DNA from: Saprospiraceae bacterium
GTDB lineage: Bacteria; Bacteroidota; Bacteroidia; Chitinophagales; Saprospiraceae
Assembly (NCBI GenBank): GCA_028282725.1
Contig: JANQHF010000073.1
Location: 40,349 to 104,348 of the forward strand
Length of the DNA stretch: 64,000 nucleotides
Direction of reading: 5' to 3'
How positions within the stretch are numbered: the stretch's first letter is position 1; each line of letters begins with the position of its first letter. The notes beneath the pieces were generated by a model. It saw only the letters and a list, made by a program, of their open reading frames with translations. It had not been told where the DNA came from and did not search any database. The position numbers and the translations under genes were made by a program. Positions 31,113 to 39,779 of the stretch are shown piece after piece.

Positions 31113-32588
31113 TCAAATATCCTCTCCGGAGGTGAGATCGTCAAACATACCGGCAAGGGGATCTGAGAAACTGAATTTCGAATCAAGAATATTTTTTCCA
31201 ATGACCTCAAAAGCAGCCAGTCCGTGCAGAATAAGTTCTTTGTACAAATATTTCATTTCATGATTGTCCGTCCTTCCATTGAGAATCTGGTCCATCCCTT
31301 GTACTTGATCCAGTTTAGTCCGGAAATCTTTTTCGTTGTCATCATTTAACAGGTCCAGATGATTTCCTGAGGCAAACCATGCCCTGGTAATACCGTAGGG
31401 ATCTTTTTCTCCCAATTTTTGACTCTTATCCGGATCGGGGAAGTGATCGAGAAAGAATTCCTTGATCGCTTCATCGACAAGATGCATGGCAACGGCATAG
31501 GGTCCGATTTGTTCTCCCTCATAGACCAACTCAACTTTTCCGGTAATAGCCGGCACCACACCCCAGAAATCGGTAATGCGGACCGAGGTACTTTGATCCT
31601 GGTTTTGTAGCATTCTACGTTCTGCAGCGCTAACGAGATTCTCAAGGGCTGAAATACTCAATCTTGCAGAAACACCGGATTTGTCATCGATATAATCACT
31701 TTCGCGTGCCTGGAAGGAAATCATCTCCAGAATAGTCCTGATCTCGTCACTGACAAGAATGCTGTTTTCTTGTTCGGCGGCTATAGATGATTCCTGATCA
31801 GTAATGGCCTTGGCAATATCAATTTCCTTTGGATAGTGCGTTAGAATCTGGCTTTCAATTCGATCCTTTAGGGGTGTAACAATGCTCCCTCTATTGGTGT
31901 AGTCTTCCGGGTTTGCCGTAAACACAAATTGGATATCAAGGGGAAATCGAAGTTTGAATCCCCTGATTTGAAGATCTCCTTCCTGCAAGATATTAAAAAG
32001 AGATACCTGGATCCTTGCTTGCAGATCCGGCAATTCATTGAGTACAAATATCGATCGATGAGCCCTCGGTACCAATCCGAAATGGATCACTCTTTCATCG
32101 GCATATGACAATTTGAGGGTGGCTGCTTTGATCGGGTCTACGTCACCGATCAAATCTGCAACACTGACGTCGGGTGTTGCCAGTTTTTCAACGAAGCGCT
32201 GACTTCGATGGACCCAGTCAACAGGGGTTTCGTCTTCCATTTTTTCAATAAGATCGATGGCAAATCTGGATAGTGGTTGTAACGGATCATCACTGATTTC
32301 GGATCCCTTTACAACCGGTATATACTCATCCAACAGCTGAGTCATCAACCTGGCGATCCTCGTCTTTGCCTGTCCTCTCAGACCCAACAATAATATGTTG
32401 TGCCTTGATAAAATGGCTCGTTCAATGTCCGGAAGGACCGTATCATCAAAGCCAATGATTCCTTCGAATATGGATTCATTTTTTTTGATTTTAGCGATCA
32501 GGTTTTCACGCAATTCCTGTTTGATACTCCTGGGACGATAATCACTTTTCTTAAGTGCACCCAGAGTGGTAATGTCTGGTTTGGCCAA
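31113..32588 (-). CDS. AAA+ ATPase, Mg-chelatase ChlI/BchI-like
   Basis: 'NILLLGLRGQAKTRIARLMTQLLDEYIPVVKGSEI', 'RAHRSIFVLNELPDLQARIQVSLFNILQEGDLQIRGFKLRFPLDIQFVFTANPEDYTNRG'. Confidence 0.88.
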   Translation of the reverse strand: MAKPDITTLGALKKSDYRPRSIKQELRENLIAKIKKNESIFEGIIGFDDTVLPDIERAILSRHNILLLGLRGQAKTRIARLMTQLLDEYIPVVKGSEISDDPLQPLSRFAIDLIEKMEDETPVDWVHRSQRFVEKLATPDVSVADLIGDVDPIKAATLKLSYADERVIHFGLVPRAHRSIFVLNELPDLQARIQVSLFNILQEGDLQIRGFKLRFPLDIQFVFTANPEDYTNRGSIVTPLKDRIESQILTHYPKEIDIAKAITDQESSIAAEQENSILVSDEIRTILEMISFQARESDYIDDKSGVSARLSISALENLVSAAERRMLQNQDQSTSVRITDFWGVVPAITGKVELVYEGEQIGPYAVAMHLVDEAIKEFFLDHFPDPDKSQKLGEKDPYGITRAWFASGNHLDLLNDDNEKDFRTKLDQVQGMDQILNGRTDNHEMKYLYKELILHGLAAFEVIGKNILDSKFSFSDPLAGMFDDLTSGEDI

Positions 32589-32620
32589 TGGATTTGATTT
32601 TATTTGATAATGAAATTGAT

Positions 32621-33721
32621 CTATTGTTTTCTTTTTCTTTTGTTGTCCTTGTAATCCATAAATATGAATTCGCCTAGTCCACGCAAGCTGCTGTAGAAAG
32701 CCTTCCCATCATTTGCCCTGGTAAACTGGTCGACAAAGTTCACGAGATAGGGATCGGTCGCAATCATGAATGTCGTAATGGGAATGCCTAGTTTTCTGCA
32801 CTTGGTAGCAAGACCCAAAGTTCGATTTAAGATTTTCCGGTCCAGTCCAAAGGCATTCTTGTAATATTTTTTACCTTTTTTCAGACAGGTGGGCTTCCCA
32901 TCGGTAATCATCATGATCTGCTTATTGGGATTTTTTCGTCTGCGTAAAATGTCCATTGCCAATTCCAGTCCTGCAACTGTATTGGTATGGTAGGGACCCA
33001 CTTGCAAGTAGGGGAGGTCCTTTATTTCGATCTTCCAGGCATCATTGCCAAAAACTATGATGTCAAGGGTGTCTTTAGGGTAACGCGTTTTAATCAATTC
33101 GGCAAGTGCCATCGCTACCTTTTTTGCCGGAGTGATCCGGTCTTCTCCATACAAAATCATGGAATGGGAAATATCGAGCATCAGCACCGAGGACGTCTGG
33201 CTTTTGAAGTAGGTCTCATGAACTTCAAGGTCATTCTGAGTCAATCTGAATTCGTCGATACCATGGTTGATCTGTGCATTTCTCAGTGACTCACTTACGG
33301 CAATGTTATCCAGTTTATCTCCGAATTGAAAAGGCCTTACTTCTGAAGTGAATTCGTCTCCATATCCCGTATTTCGCGTGATGTGGTTCCCTCGCTTGGA
33401 CTTTTGCAATTGATCGAAGATATCATCGAGAGCTTTGCGACGAAGTGCAATTTCCATTTTGGTGGTGGGGTTTAACAGTCCTCCTTTGGCCTTGCTTTCC
33501 GATATGTACCCTTTATCGATCAGATCTTGAATAAAATCTGAAATGCCGTAATTCTCATCCGTTAATTCGTACTGCTTATCCAATTCTGTCAGCCAGGACA
33601 AAGCTTCGCTGACATCTCCGGATGTATACACCAATAGTTCCTGAAAGATCTGAAGCAATCGCTCAAAGGGATCATCGGCAAATGCGTCTTTATCAAAGTC
33701 TGTAAATCGCCAACCTATCAT
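32621..33721 (-). CDS. VWA-domain protein, ChlD-like partner of the AAA+ ATPase
   Basis: 'SSVLMLDISHSMILYGEDRITPAKKVAMALAELIKTRYPKDTLDIIVFGNDA' MIDAS-type (DxSxS). Confidence 0.88.
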   Translation of the reverse strand: MIGWRFTDFDKDAFADDPFERLLQIFQELLVYTSGDVSEALSWLTELDKQYELTDENYGISDFIQDLIDKGYISESKAKGGLLNPTTKMEIALRRKALDDIFDQLQKSKRGNHITRNTGYGDEFTSEVRPFQFGDKLDNIAVSESLRNAQINHGIDEFRLTQNDLEVHETYFKSQTSSVLMLDISHSMILYGEDRITPAKKVAMALAELIKTRYPKDTLDIIVFGNDAWKIEIKDLPYLQVGPYHTNTVAGLELAMDILRRRKNPNKQIMMITDGKPTCLKKGKKYYKNAFGLDRKILNRTLGLATKCRKLGIPITTFMIATDPYLVNFVDQFTRANDGKAFYSSLRGLGEFIFMDYKDNKRKRKQ

Positions 33722-33818
33722 CGTAAATAATAACTGTATTCGAGACGGAATGTTTGAACTCCAATTTTTTGTTCAATCAGAAAAATCAGAAAATTCTGAA
33801 AAATAGAAATATTCAGCT

Positions 33819-33826
33819 TATCTTTG
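33819..33826 (+). promoter_or_regulatory. Bacteroidota -7 type box (TAnnTTTG) before the methyltransferase gene
   Basis: TATCTTTG ending 16 bp before ATG 33842. Confidence 0.5.
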
Positions 33827-33841
33827 TCGCAAAAGTAAGAT

Positions 33842-34468
33842 ATGGAAGACTTACAATCCAAACAATATTTTGAGACTGTATCGTCTGAATGGGATACGAT
33901 GGGCAATAGTTTTTTTGGTGATGCTCCACGAAACCGGATCTATAGTGAAATGTCCACAAGACCAGGACAAACTATAGCTGACATTGGAAGTGGCAGTGGC
34001 TATTTGTTGGAGGGACTGGTTGATCAACCTGTACACCTGGTAGCTATTGATCAATCTCCGTCCATGTTAGAGCAAATCCGGGAAAAATTGGGAGATCAGA
34101 TTGAAGTCATCGAGGGCACTTCAGAGAATTTGCCGTTGCAAGACGATAGTGTGGATTATGTTATTGCCAATATGTACCTGCATCATGTCGAGAGACCCGG
34201 AGCAGCGATCAAGGAAATGGTAAGGATTTTGAAACAAGACGGCACCCTTATTTTTACGGACCTGGACAAGCATGATTACGAGCAATTGATCACAGAACAT
34301 CACGACCGTTGGAAGGGCTTTGACAGGGAGGACATTAGGCAATGGATGACAGAGGCTGGACTGAAAGATGTTGTCGTTGATTGTCTGGGATCGGGATGCT
34401 GTACCACCACTTGCTGTGATGGGGATATTGCGATCGACATATTTGTAGCAAAGGGAATGAAGACCTGA
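33842..34468 (+). CDS. Class I SAM-dependent methyltransferase with Cys-rich C-terminus (UbiE/ArsM-like)
   Basis: 'IADIGSGSGYLLEGL', 'DYVIANMYLHHVERPGAAIKEMVRILKQDGTLIFTDLDKHDYEQLITEHHDRWKGFDREDIRQWMTEAGL', 'DCLGSGCCTTTCCDGDIAIDIFVAKG'. Confidence 0.88.
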   Translation: MEDLQSKQYFETVSSEWDTMGNSFFGDAPRNRIYSEMSTRPGQTIADIGSGSGYLLEGLVDQPVHLVAIDQSPSMLEQIREKLGDQIEVIEGTSENLPLQDDSVDYVIANMYLHHVERPGAAIKEMVRILKQDGTLIFTDLDKHDYEQLITEHHDRWKGFDREDIRQWMTEAGLKDVVVDCLGSGCCTTTCCDGDIAIDIFVAKGMKT

Positions 34469-34511
34469 TCATCGTTAATTGAGGGATCATTTATTATAAA
34501 AAAGAGAAAGG

Positions 34512-34787
34512 ATGTCAGAGAAAAATAATAATTGTACGCAAATCGAAGCGATTGTAAGTTTTGACGAAAGAGGTCAATTGGTCATACCCAAGGATCTGAG
34601 GAAAAAGTTCAACTTACAACCCGGTGACAAATTTGCATTGATCAGTTGTATGACAAATTGTGGAGATGGTAATTGTACGTCTGAGGAAACCACTCTTTGC
34701 TGCTTTACCCTTGTCCATACGGATCAGTTAAAAGGGGTTGTAAATCAAGCATTGGGTCCGGTGATGTCAGGGATATTTAACAATTGA
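34512..34787 (+). CDS. AbrB/MazE/SpoVT-type protein, resembles HgcAB-associated family
   Basis: 'IEAIVSFDERGQLVIPKDLRKKFNLQPGDKFALIS' swapped-hairpin motif; 'NCGDGNCTSEETTLCCFTLVHTDQLKGVVNQALGPVMSGIF'. Confidence 0.8.
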   Translation: MSEKNNNCTQIEAIVSFDERGQLVIPKDLRKKFNLQPGDKFALISCMTNCGDGNCTSEETTLCCFTLVHTDQLKGVVNQALGPVMSGIFNN

Positions 34788-34845
34788 CATATGGGATTTT
34801 GTCTATCATATTTAGATCGAGTATTCACTTATTAAATCAATAGTT

Positions 34846-34917
34846 ATGGGATTTCTAACAATTCTATTGTCAGCACTTTGTCCAATACCTGGTTGTTGTG
34901 ACGATGACTGCTGTTAA
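34846..34917 (+). CDS. Cys-rich micro-ORF, 23 aa: MGFLTILLSALCPIPGCCDDDCC
   Basis: ATG-to-TAA ORF 59 bp after the AbrB-like gene on the same strand; below the length cut-off of the supplied track. Confidence 0.45.
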   Translation: MGFLTILLSALCPIPGCCDDDCC

Positions 34918-34925
34918 TAGCAGTA

Positions 34926-34966
34926 TGCATGCATCCCGGTCAATTCGTTGATCGGGAGTGCATGCA
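34926..34966 (+). terminator. Strong stem-loop with UUCG loop, possible RNA 3' end or processing element
   Basis: TGCATGCATCCCGGTCAA-TTCG-TTGATCGGGAGTGCATGCA: near-perfect stem with one bulge and one G-T pair. No T-tract follows, so intrinsic termination is uncertain. Confidence 0.5.
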
Positions 34967-35191
34967 CCTCATTGAGATTTCTATAACAAATATAGCGATT
35001 TGAGTAGTACAGTTCCCTTGCTGTAAAAGTCAAAAGAAGGACAGGCTCTTTACTTCTAACATCCTATCAATTGATATCTCTTTGAAATTCATTCATCTCC
35101 CGGGGAGTGGTGATCGCCTGTTTTTTGTTCAGCAACGTCCTCAACATTTCATTATGGATAATTTTCATACCTATGTGGATTATACGCGATT

Positions 35192-36700
35192 TTGTCAAAG
35201 ATCAATTACAACATCTTTCTTCCTCCCATTATCGTCCTTGTCCTTGTACTCGGAGGAACTCTTCATGATGCCGTTGCAATTACCCGGGTCCTTCAATATT
35301 TTAGAGAAGTCATCCTGCTTTATTTTGATTGGTTGTTCAATCTGACCGTATTTTCTTTTGGCATTATTTGTCTCATCATTTATTTTTCACCTTTGGGAAA
35401 ACAAGTCATCGGAGGGCCTGACTCCAAGCCTATTCTTGACAAAAAAAGATGGTTTGCAGTTGTGCTTTGTACTACAGTGGCAACGGGCATCCTATTCTGG
35501 GGCTCTGCCGAACCGCTTTTCCATCTTCACGAACCTCCGTCCTACAATATAACACCATCTTCAAAAGAAGCTGCTGTCACATCGATGTCCGCCTTATTTA
35601 TGAATTGGACCATACCCCCTTATGCATTGTATACATCGGTATCGCTTTTGTTTGCGTGGTCATATTATAATAAGAAACGCCCCTTTCGCGTGTCTTCTGT
35701 CATTTTTGACTACAAACAGAACAAGAGCCGTTGGTTTCATGATGTAGTAGATAGCATTTGTCTGTTGTCTCTTGTTGGCGGGATGGCGGCATCATTGGGC
35801 GCAGGAGTGCTGACTATTTCCGGTGGGCTGGATCGGAGGTTTTCATTTTCCCAGGGACCTGAGCTATGGACATTAATTACAGTAGCTATTGTCCTTGCAT
35901 TCGTTATTTCTGCGGCCAGTGGCATTCAAAGGGGGATCAAGTGGTTGTCCCAGATCAATGTACTTCTCTTCATAGCCTTAATCGTGATATTTACCTATAG
36001 CCTGATGAATGCAGATGCTCTGATTATATCGTTGAATGCAATTCCGGAATTCATTGTTCATTTTGTTCCGAGAAGTCTGGGGATCTCTGATTTTGATAGA
36101 AGTTGGGAACAAGCCTGGATGTCCTTTTATTGGGCCAACTGGATGGCCTGGGCCCCTGTGACTGCCTTGTTTTTGGGAAGACTTGGGGTTGGTTATTCTG
36201 TCAGAGCATTTATTCGAGTGAATTTATTATATACTTCCTTGTTCAGTGCGCTCTGGATGTGCATTTTTGGAGGAATTGCTCTGAGTATTGATATGAAAAG
36301 TAATGGAATCTTGTATGAAATCCTGGTCGACTCAGGGCCTCAGGATGTTCTTTTTGAGTTGATCTCCAGGATTCCTTTTGCCCCGGTCATCTCCATACTG
36401 TTTTTGATCGTCGTCTATGTCTCTTATGTCACTGCGGCTGATTCCAATACCTCTGCTATGAGCGGACTGAGTGCCCGGGATGTTAATCCGGATCATCCTG
36501 AAGCCTCACTTGTCATTAAGATGATATGGGGCTCATTCATTGCTGTCCTGGCATTGATCATGATCATAACAGGTGGAATTGAAGGAATCAAGACCATTTC
36601 AATTCTCGGTGGATTTCCGATTCTCTTTTTATGTTTGGCAGTGCTATTCAGGCTATCACAATGGGTCTATGCATCGATGAAAATCACAAGATCTCCCTGA
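35192..36700 (+). CDS. BCCT-family (betaine/carnitine/choline) transporter, TTG start
   Basis: 'GILFWGSAEPLFHLHEPP', 'SFYWANWMAWAPVTALFLGRLGVGYSVRAFI', 'YVSYVTAADSNTSAMSGLSA'. Confidence 0.92.
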   Translation: MSKINYNIFLPPIIVLVLVLGGTLHDAVAITRVLQYFREVILLYFDWLFNLTVFSFGIICLIIYFSPLGKQVIGGPDSKPILDKKRWFAVVLCTTVATGILFWGSAEPLFHLHEPPSYNITPSSKEAAVTSMSALFMNWTIPPYALYTSVSLLFAWSYYNKKRPFRVSSVIFDYKQNKSRWFHDVVDSICLLSLVGGMAASLGAGVLTISGGLDRRFSFSQGPELWTLITVAIVLAFVISAASGIQRGIKWLSQINVLLFIALIVIFTYSLMNADALIISLNAIPEFIVHFVPRSLGISDFDRSWEQAWMSFYWANWMAWAPVTALFLGRLGVGYSVRAFIRVNLLYTSLFSALWMCIFGGIALSIDMKSNGILYEILVDSGPQDVLFELISRIPFAPVISILFLIVVYVSYVTAADSNTSAMSGLSARDVNPDHPEASLVIKMIWGSFIAVLALIMIITGGIEGIKTISILGGFPILFLCLAVLFRLSQWVYASMKITRSP

Positions 36701-36710
36701 TCAGGAAAGG

Positions 36711-37919
36711 TTATTTGTCAATGGCACCGATCACCCTTTTGACAATGCCGTCCATAGCGTTGCGATTGATCCATCTGGCTACAATCACCAAATTGTGTTC
36801 CGGATCGACATATACCATATTAGTTCCGGCACCCAAATGGAAAAAGGACGATTCTGGTGCACTGGGCAATCGCTCCTGGTCAGTATTCAGAAACCAATTC
36901 ATGTATCCATAAGTCTTCATTGCAGGCCCAGGTGTCAATGATTTTTTTACCCAATCTTCAGAAAGTAACTGTTGATTCTTCCATTTACCGCGATTCAGTG
37001 TCAGGTACCCAAACCTGGCCTGGTCGTATGCATTAATAAACATTCCTCCTCCCCAATGACCACCTCCACTAGGGACCTGGACTGCCTTTCCGTCCATGAT
37101 GATCCATGAATTCTCATATCCCATCCAACGCCAGGTCCTGGATGCGTCTATTGGGTCCATTACATATTCCTTAAGGACTTCTTGCAAGGGTCTTCTCCAG
37201 ATATTCGTGCCGGCGAGGGCAAGCAGATTGACCCGGGTATCATTGTATTCGTAAACGGTTCCGGGTTCGACTCTCTCCCTGCTGATCCACTCTGATCTCT
37301 CCCCGCTCGGCCTGTCAGCCCAATCTGGTTTTCCCCATAATGAACCCTGCCAATCACTTGTCTGACGGAGCAAATCGTCCCATGTTATTTTACTGTTGTG
37401 CGTGGATTGAAATGGTTCTAATACCAGTGGTTCTCCAATATGATCGGCCTTATTCACCCCACGGGCACTTTGAAGAGACATGACCGGAGCCATGTAATCA
37501 GCAACTCTATCATTGACATCCCTGATCAATCCCTGATCATGAGCCACGCCGATCGTTGCCGACAGGAAACTTTTCGTTACAGAAAATGTCATATCCACTC
37601 GATCAGGCTCGCCCCACTCTGCAATAATATAGCCATCCTTTACTATGATGCCCGTCTGATCACCCCTGGTTTTGAATGGTCCGATCCCATCACCAAAAGG
37701 CTCTCTTCCAAATCCCAGGTAGTGGTTGATTTCCAGGTTTCGGGGACTTTGACTTTCATTTGAATAAGCATATTGAATTGCTGATGCTATACTGTCCGGA
37801 TTAAGGCCTAACTCGGAAGGGCTCTTGCGCTCCCATTGATCCGTAGGACCGGGAAAATATGTCTGAGCGTCCAAACCGATGGTCAGGACAATGAAGATGA
37901 TGAACAATGCTCTATTCAT
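36711..37919 (-). CDS. Serine hydrolase, class C beta-lactamase-like, exported
   Basis: 'MTFSVTKSFLSATIGVAHDQG' (SxxK), 'YEYNDTRVNLLA' (YxN), C-term 'HLGAGTNMVYVDPEHNLVIVARWI'. Start at CAT 37917-37919. Confidence 0.88.
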   Translation of the reverse strand: MNRALFIIFIVLTIGLDAQTYFPGPTDQWERKSPSELGLNPDSIASAIQYAYSNESQSPRNLEINHYLGFGREPFGDGIGPFKTRGDQTGIIVKDGYIIAEWGEPDRVDMTFSVTKSFLSATIGVAHDQGLIRDVNDRVADYMAPVMSLQSARGVNKADHIGEPLVLEPFQSTHNSKITWDDLLRQTSDWQGSLWGKPDWADRPSGERSEWISRERVEPGTVYEYNDTRVNLLALAGTNIWRRPLQEVLKEYVMDPIDASRTWRWMGYENSWIIMDGKAVQVPSGGGHWGGGMFINAYDQARFGYLTLNRGKWKNQQLLSEDWVKKSLTPGPAMKTYGYMNWFLNTDQERLPSAPESSFFHLGAGTNMVYVDPEHNLVIVARWINRNAMDGIVKRVIGAIDK

Positions 37920-37935
37920 TCCAATTAAATTTTGA

Positions 37936-38673
37936 TCAAGATAAGATGATTCCTGGCTTCGTATCCTCAAGATTCGATTTTAAACCCAGGATGCTCAGCG
38001 CCTTTCGAAAGGGAAGACTCAAGGGAGCAGAAATAACAATGTCTTCTTTGTTGGGGTCGCACAGCACCACCTGACGGGCATGTAGCAACATTTCGGGAAT
38101 ACCCAATTTTTGTTTCCAGATCCTGTTTTGTTTATTGCAACCGTGAGGCCGGTCTCCGATAACAGGATGATCAATATGTGCCAAATGTTTGCGGATTTGA
38201 TGAAATCGTCCGGTTTCAGGCAAGACATTGATCAGACTGTAACGCGATGTATTAAATTTTCCGGAGGGAATATTCAATTCAAATTGTTCGATACGATCAT
38301 AGTGAGTGATGGCTGACCTGACCTTGCCCTCATGCTTCAAGTCATAGTTGATCGTACCCCTTTCATGCATATATCCTCTCACAACTGCGATATAATTCTT
38401 TCGGACCTTTCGCTCCCGGAATTGCTGCTGATAATACTGATTCGCTTCTTTTGACCTGGCAAATAACAAGACTCCTGAAGTTTTTCTGTCCAAACGGTGC
38501 ACCGGGTATACCCTGTGGCCCACTGCTCTTCTCAAGGACTGAAGGGCAAATTCTTTTGCATCCGCCGCTATTTTTGTCCGGTGCACCAGAAGGCCGGGGG
38601 GTTTATTAATGGCAATCAGATCTTCTCCTTCGTAAATGATCTCTAATTGTGAAATTGCCGTATTCATACCCAA
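37936..38673 (-). CDS. truC: RluA-family pseudouridine synthase, TruC-like
   Basis: 'IYEGEDLIAINKPPGLLVHR', 'VYPVHRLDRKTSGVLLFARS', 'TGRFHQIRKHLAHIDHPVIGDRPHGCNKQNR'. Confidence 0.8.
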   Translation of the reverse strand: MGMNTAISQLEIIYEGEDLIAINKPPGLLVHRTKIAADAKEFALQSLRRAVGHRVYPVHRLDRKTSGVLLFARSKEANQYYQQQFRERKVRKNYIAVVRGYMHERGTINYDLKHEGKVRSAITHYDRIEQFELNIPSGKFNTSRYSLINVLPETGRFHQIRKHLAHIDHPVIGDRPHGCNKQNRIWKQKLGIPEMLLHARQVVLCDPNKEDIVISAPLSLPFRKALSILGLKSNLEDTKPGIILS

Positions 38674-38733
38674 TGGAAAGTTAAGCTGAAATCATATACT
38701 ATTGTATTTTTCACAGTCATTTATAAACCTGTA

Positions 38734-39738
38734 TTGAATCCGGCATCTTCTCTTGTAAGCATATTGATGCCTGTCAAAAATGCAGCAGCATTTTTGAATG
38801 AGTGTATTGATTCTATCATCAACCAATCGTGGAGTAGTTGGGAATTAATTGCTGTCCATGATCATTCATATGATGACAGCCTTAAAATTTTACATCAATA
38901 TGACGGGCAAGACCCCCGCATAAAGGTTTTAGAGAATAAAGGACATGGGATCATTCCCGCTCTTCAATTGGCATTTCAACAATCCAAAGGCACATATATT
39001 ACCCGCATGGATGCTGATGATATCATGGCTGAAGACAAAGTAGAATTGATGGTCCGGGCTCTATGGGAAAAAGGAGAGAATTCCCTGGCTGTCGGACATG
39101 TCGAATATTTTAGTCATTCGGAACTGGGTGATGGATACAAGAAATATGCTTCCTGGTTAAACGGCCTAACACAGTCCGGAAGTAATTTTTCAGAAATCTA
39201 TAAGGAGTGTACCATACCTTCTCCCTGCTGGATGACAAGCCGTTCCGATCTTGTAAGATGCGGAGGTTTTTTTTCAGAGATCTATCCCGAGGATTATGAC
39301 CTTGCTTTTCGATTTAAGAAGGCCGGACTGTCTATTGCTCCGGTAAATAAAACGGTACACAAATGGAGAGATCACCCCGACCGGGCATCGAGAAATGATC
39401 CCAATTACAAGGACAATGGTTTTATCCAGGTAAAAATTCAACATTTTCTGGAACAGGAACTTAGCCCCAAATCAAAATTAGTCATTTGGGGTGCGGGCAG
39501 AAAGGGGAAACAAGTTGCGAGGTCATTATTAAAACGTGAAGTCCCATTCACTTGGATGACTGATAATTTGAAGAAGATAGGCCGGAAGATTTATGGTATT
39601 CTTCTGCGATCATCCAATGAAATGTGTAGCATTGAACCGTCACAAGTGATCGTTGCCATTGCGGCCATTGAATCACTTGCCTTGATTGACAAAACTATTG
39701 AAGAAAATGAACAGCATGCATTCTATCGCTTTTGTTGA
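38734..39738 (+). CDS. Family 2 glycosyltransferase
   Basis: 'VSILMPVKNAAAFLNECIDSIINQSWSSWELIAVHD', 'YITRMDADDIM', 'GGFFSEIYPEDYDLAFRFKKAG'. Confidence 0.9.
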   Translation: MNPASSLVSILMPVKNAAAFLNECIDSIINQSWSSWELIAVHDHSYDDSLKILHQYDGQDPRIKVLENKGHGIIPALQLAFQQSKGTYITRMDADDIMAEDKVELMVRALWEKGENSLAVGHVEYFSHSELGDGYKKYASWLNGLTQSGSNFSEIYKECTIPSPCWMTSRSDLVRCGGFFSEIYPEDYDLAFRFKKAGLSIAPVNKTVHKWRDHPDRASRNDPNYKDNGFIQVKIQHFLEQELSPKSKLVIWGAGRKGKQVARSLLKREVPFTWMTDNLKKIGRKIYGILLRSSNEMCSIEPSQVIVAIAAIESLALIDKTIEENEQHAFYRFC

Positions 39739-39779
39739 CTTTCTTCAGATACAATCCAAAGTTGCTTTTTAGGACATAA

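Noticed and set aside
34512-34787. AbrB/MazE-like protein considered as an antitoxin
   Set aside because: No toxin-like gene adjoins it; neighbours are a methyltransferase and a Cys-rich micro-ORF, and its C-terminus fits the HgcAB-associated type better.
35082-35345. 87-aa ORF overlapping the BCCT start
   Set aside because: Out of frame with the convincing transporter and low-complexity translation; no family features.
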